This document shows, in pieces, positions 63,241 to 64,000 of a DNA stretch of 64,000 bases (within the stretch, counting starts at the first letter, position 1; each line of letters starts with the position of its first letter). Origin of the DNA: an uncultured Collinsella sp. Lineage in GTDB: Bacteria > Actinomycetota > Coriobacteriia > Coriobacteriales > Coriobacteriaceae. The stretch lies in NCBI GenBank assembly GCA_902469555.1, contig CABRDB010000020.1, positions 1-64,000 of the forward strand. Reading direction: 5' to 3'. Position numbers and translations under genes: made by a program. The notes under the pieces were generated by a model. It was not told the origin of the DNA, did no database searches, and saw only the letters and a list, made by a program, of their open reading frames with translations.

Positions 63241-64000
63241 TGGGTACCGTGAACATGGCCGTCGATTTCGGCGGCGTCAAGATGCAGAACCCCATCAACA
63301 CCGCAGCCGGTACCTTTGGCTACGGTTGGCAGTTCCAGAACTTCTTTGATGTTTCCCAGCTGGGCGCCATCACCACCAAGGGTTGCGCAGCCGAGCCCTG
63401 GCCCGGCAATCCCGCGCCCCGCATGGCCGAGATCCCCGGCGGTATGATCAACTCCGTGGGCCTTCAGAACCCCGGCGTGGCCGCCTTTGCCCGCGAGTCC
63501 GGCCCGTGGCTCGAGCAACTGTCCAAGGACGGTTGCCAGGTCATCTGTCAGGTTGCCGGCCACTCCGTTGACGAGTTTGTGCGCGCGCTCGAGATGTATG
63601 TCGAGCTATGCCCCTGGGCTGCCGGCTACGAGATCAACGTGAGCTGCCCCAACATCGCCGCCGGCGGTGCCGCCATGGGCTCTACGCCCGAGGGCGCCTC
63701 TTCCGTTATGGCTGCCTGCCGCAAGGTGACCGATAAGCCGCTGTTCGTGAAGATGGCGCCGGTCAACGTCGCCGAGATCGCCAAGGCCCTCGAAGCCGCC
63801 GGCGCCGACGGCCTTTCGGTCATTAACTCCATCCAGGGCATGGCCATCGACGTCCATACCCGCAAGTCCCGCGTGGCAAAGCCCAAGGGCGGCCTTTCGG
63901 GCCCGCTGTGCCACCACATCGCCGTGCGCATGGTCTGGGAGGTCGCCCAGGCCGTCGATATCCCCATCAACGGTGTCGGCGGTGTCATGACCGGCGAGGA
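63240..64000 (+). CDS. pyrD: Dihydroorotate dehydrogenase catalytic subunit, class 1B (partial)
   Basis: PyrD oxidises dihydroorotate to orotate with FMN. The visible 253 residues include NPINTAAGTFGYG, TTKGCAAEPWPGNPAPR, the substrate-loop Cys in INVSCPN and LFVKMAPV. Pairing with PyrK makes it the NAD-dependent class 1B heterotetramer. The gene runs off the right edge, so about 50 residues are missing. GTG 63240 overlaps the pyrK stop and has AAGGTGG about 10 nt upstream; GTG 63249 and ATG 63255 are alternatives. Confidence 0.95.
   Translation, partial: MGTVNMAVDFGGVKMQNPINTAAGTFGYGWQFQNFFDVSQLGAITTKGCAAEPWPGNPAPRMAEIPGGMINSVGLQNPGVAAFARESGPWLEQLSKDGCQVICQVAGHSVDEFVRALEMYVELCPWAAGYEINVSCPNIAAGGAAMGSTPEGASSVMAACRKVTDKPLFVKMAPVNVAEIAKALEAAGADGLSVINSIQGMAIDVHTRKSRVAKPKGGLSGPLCHHIAVRMVWEVAQAVDIPINGVGGVMTGE

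Overview
The window is a gene-dense, high-GC chromosomal segment made almost entirely of housekeeping genes. The gene set suggests a strictly anaerobic Actinobacterium of the class Coriobacteriia, most likely Collinsella or a close relative. The reasons are a large bifunctional AdhE, pyruvate phosphate dikinase with its regulatory kinase, a PyrK-dependent (class 1B) dihydroorotate dehydrogenase, two-subunit glycyl-tRNA synthetase, very frequent TTG starts behind strong Shine-Dalgarno sites, and a full rod-shape operon. This is inference from gene content and style, not from a database match.

Layout. (1) 97-5592, minus strand: a shikimate/tyrosine operon transcribed aroF-tyrA-aroB-aroA-aroC, with a possible attenuator in its leader. 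(2) 5797-5873: tRNA-Arg(CCG), then a CtpE-like P-type ATPase, two single-pass membrane proteins (zinc ribbon; TPR) and a cyclophilin. (3) 12001-17961: the elongasome operon mreB-mreC-mreD-mrdA-rodA, then a DUF697-like gene and a radical-SAM/DUF2344 pair. (4) 21674-25676: rplU-rpmA-obgE-nadD-yqeK-rsfS. (5) 25676-26596: a REP-associated tyrosine transposase (RAYT) between inverted 35-nt REP-like palindromes, then dinB on the minus strand. (6) 28087-33648: rpsP-khpA-rimM-trmD-lepB, then glyQ-glyS. (7) 33683-37549: ppsR and ppdK. (8) 37759-44381: rplS-rnhB-yraN-comM-dprA-trmFO-xer. (9) 44601-54714: rpsB-tsf-pyrH-frr-uppS-cdsA-dxr-rseP-ispG-proS. (10) 54892-58393, minus strand: an APH-family kinase and adhE. 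(11) A RAYT remnant between inverted REP-like ends, and rpmB (minus). (12) 59550-64000: the pyrimidine operon pyrR-pyrB-pyrC-pyrK-pyrD behind an attenuator; pyrD runs off the window.

How the genes work together. Regions 4, 6, 8 and 9 supply ribosomal proteins, ribosome and tRNA maturation factors, translation elongation and recycling, and aminoacyl-tRNA synthetases. They also supply lipid-carrier and isoprenoid synthesis (uppS, dxr, ispG), phospholipid synthesis (cdsA) and membrane proteolysis (lepB, rseP). Region 3 builds the lateral cell wall. PpsR switches PpdK on and off by phosphorylation, setting flux between pyruvate and PEP, and PEP feeds AroF in region 1. AdhE regenerates NAD+ from acetyl-CoA.

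No CRISPR array, prophage or classical defence island is visible. The less ordinary signals are regulatory or mobile. They are identical GNRA-tetraloop hairpins just upstream of the Shine-Dalgarno sites of ppsR and ppdK, helically phased TTTACC repeats at the ppdK promoter, and a short Tyr-containing leader ORF overlapping a terminator before aroF. They also include two REP/RAYT families (one intact, one decayed), a Xer recombinase gene without a normal start codon, and an RseP with a large HTH-like insertion.
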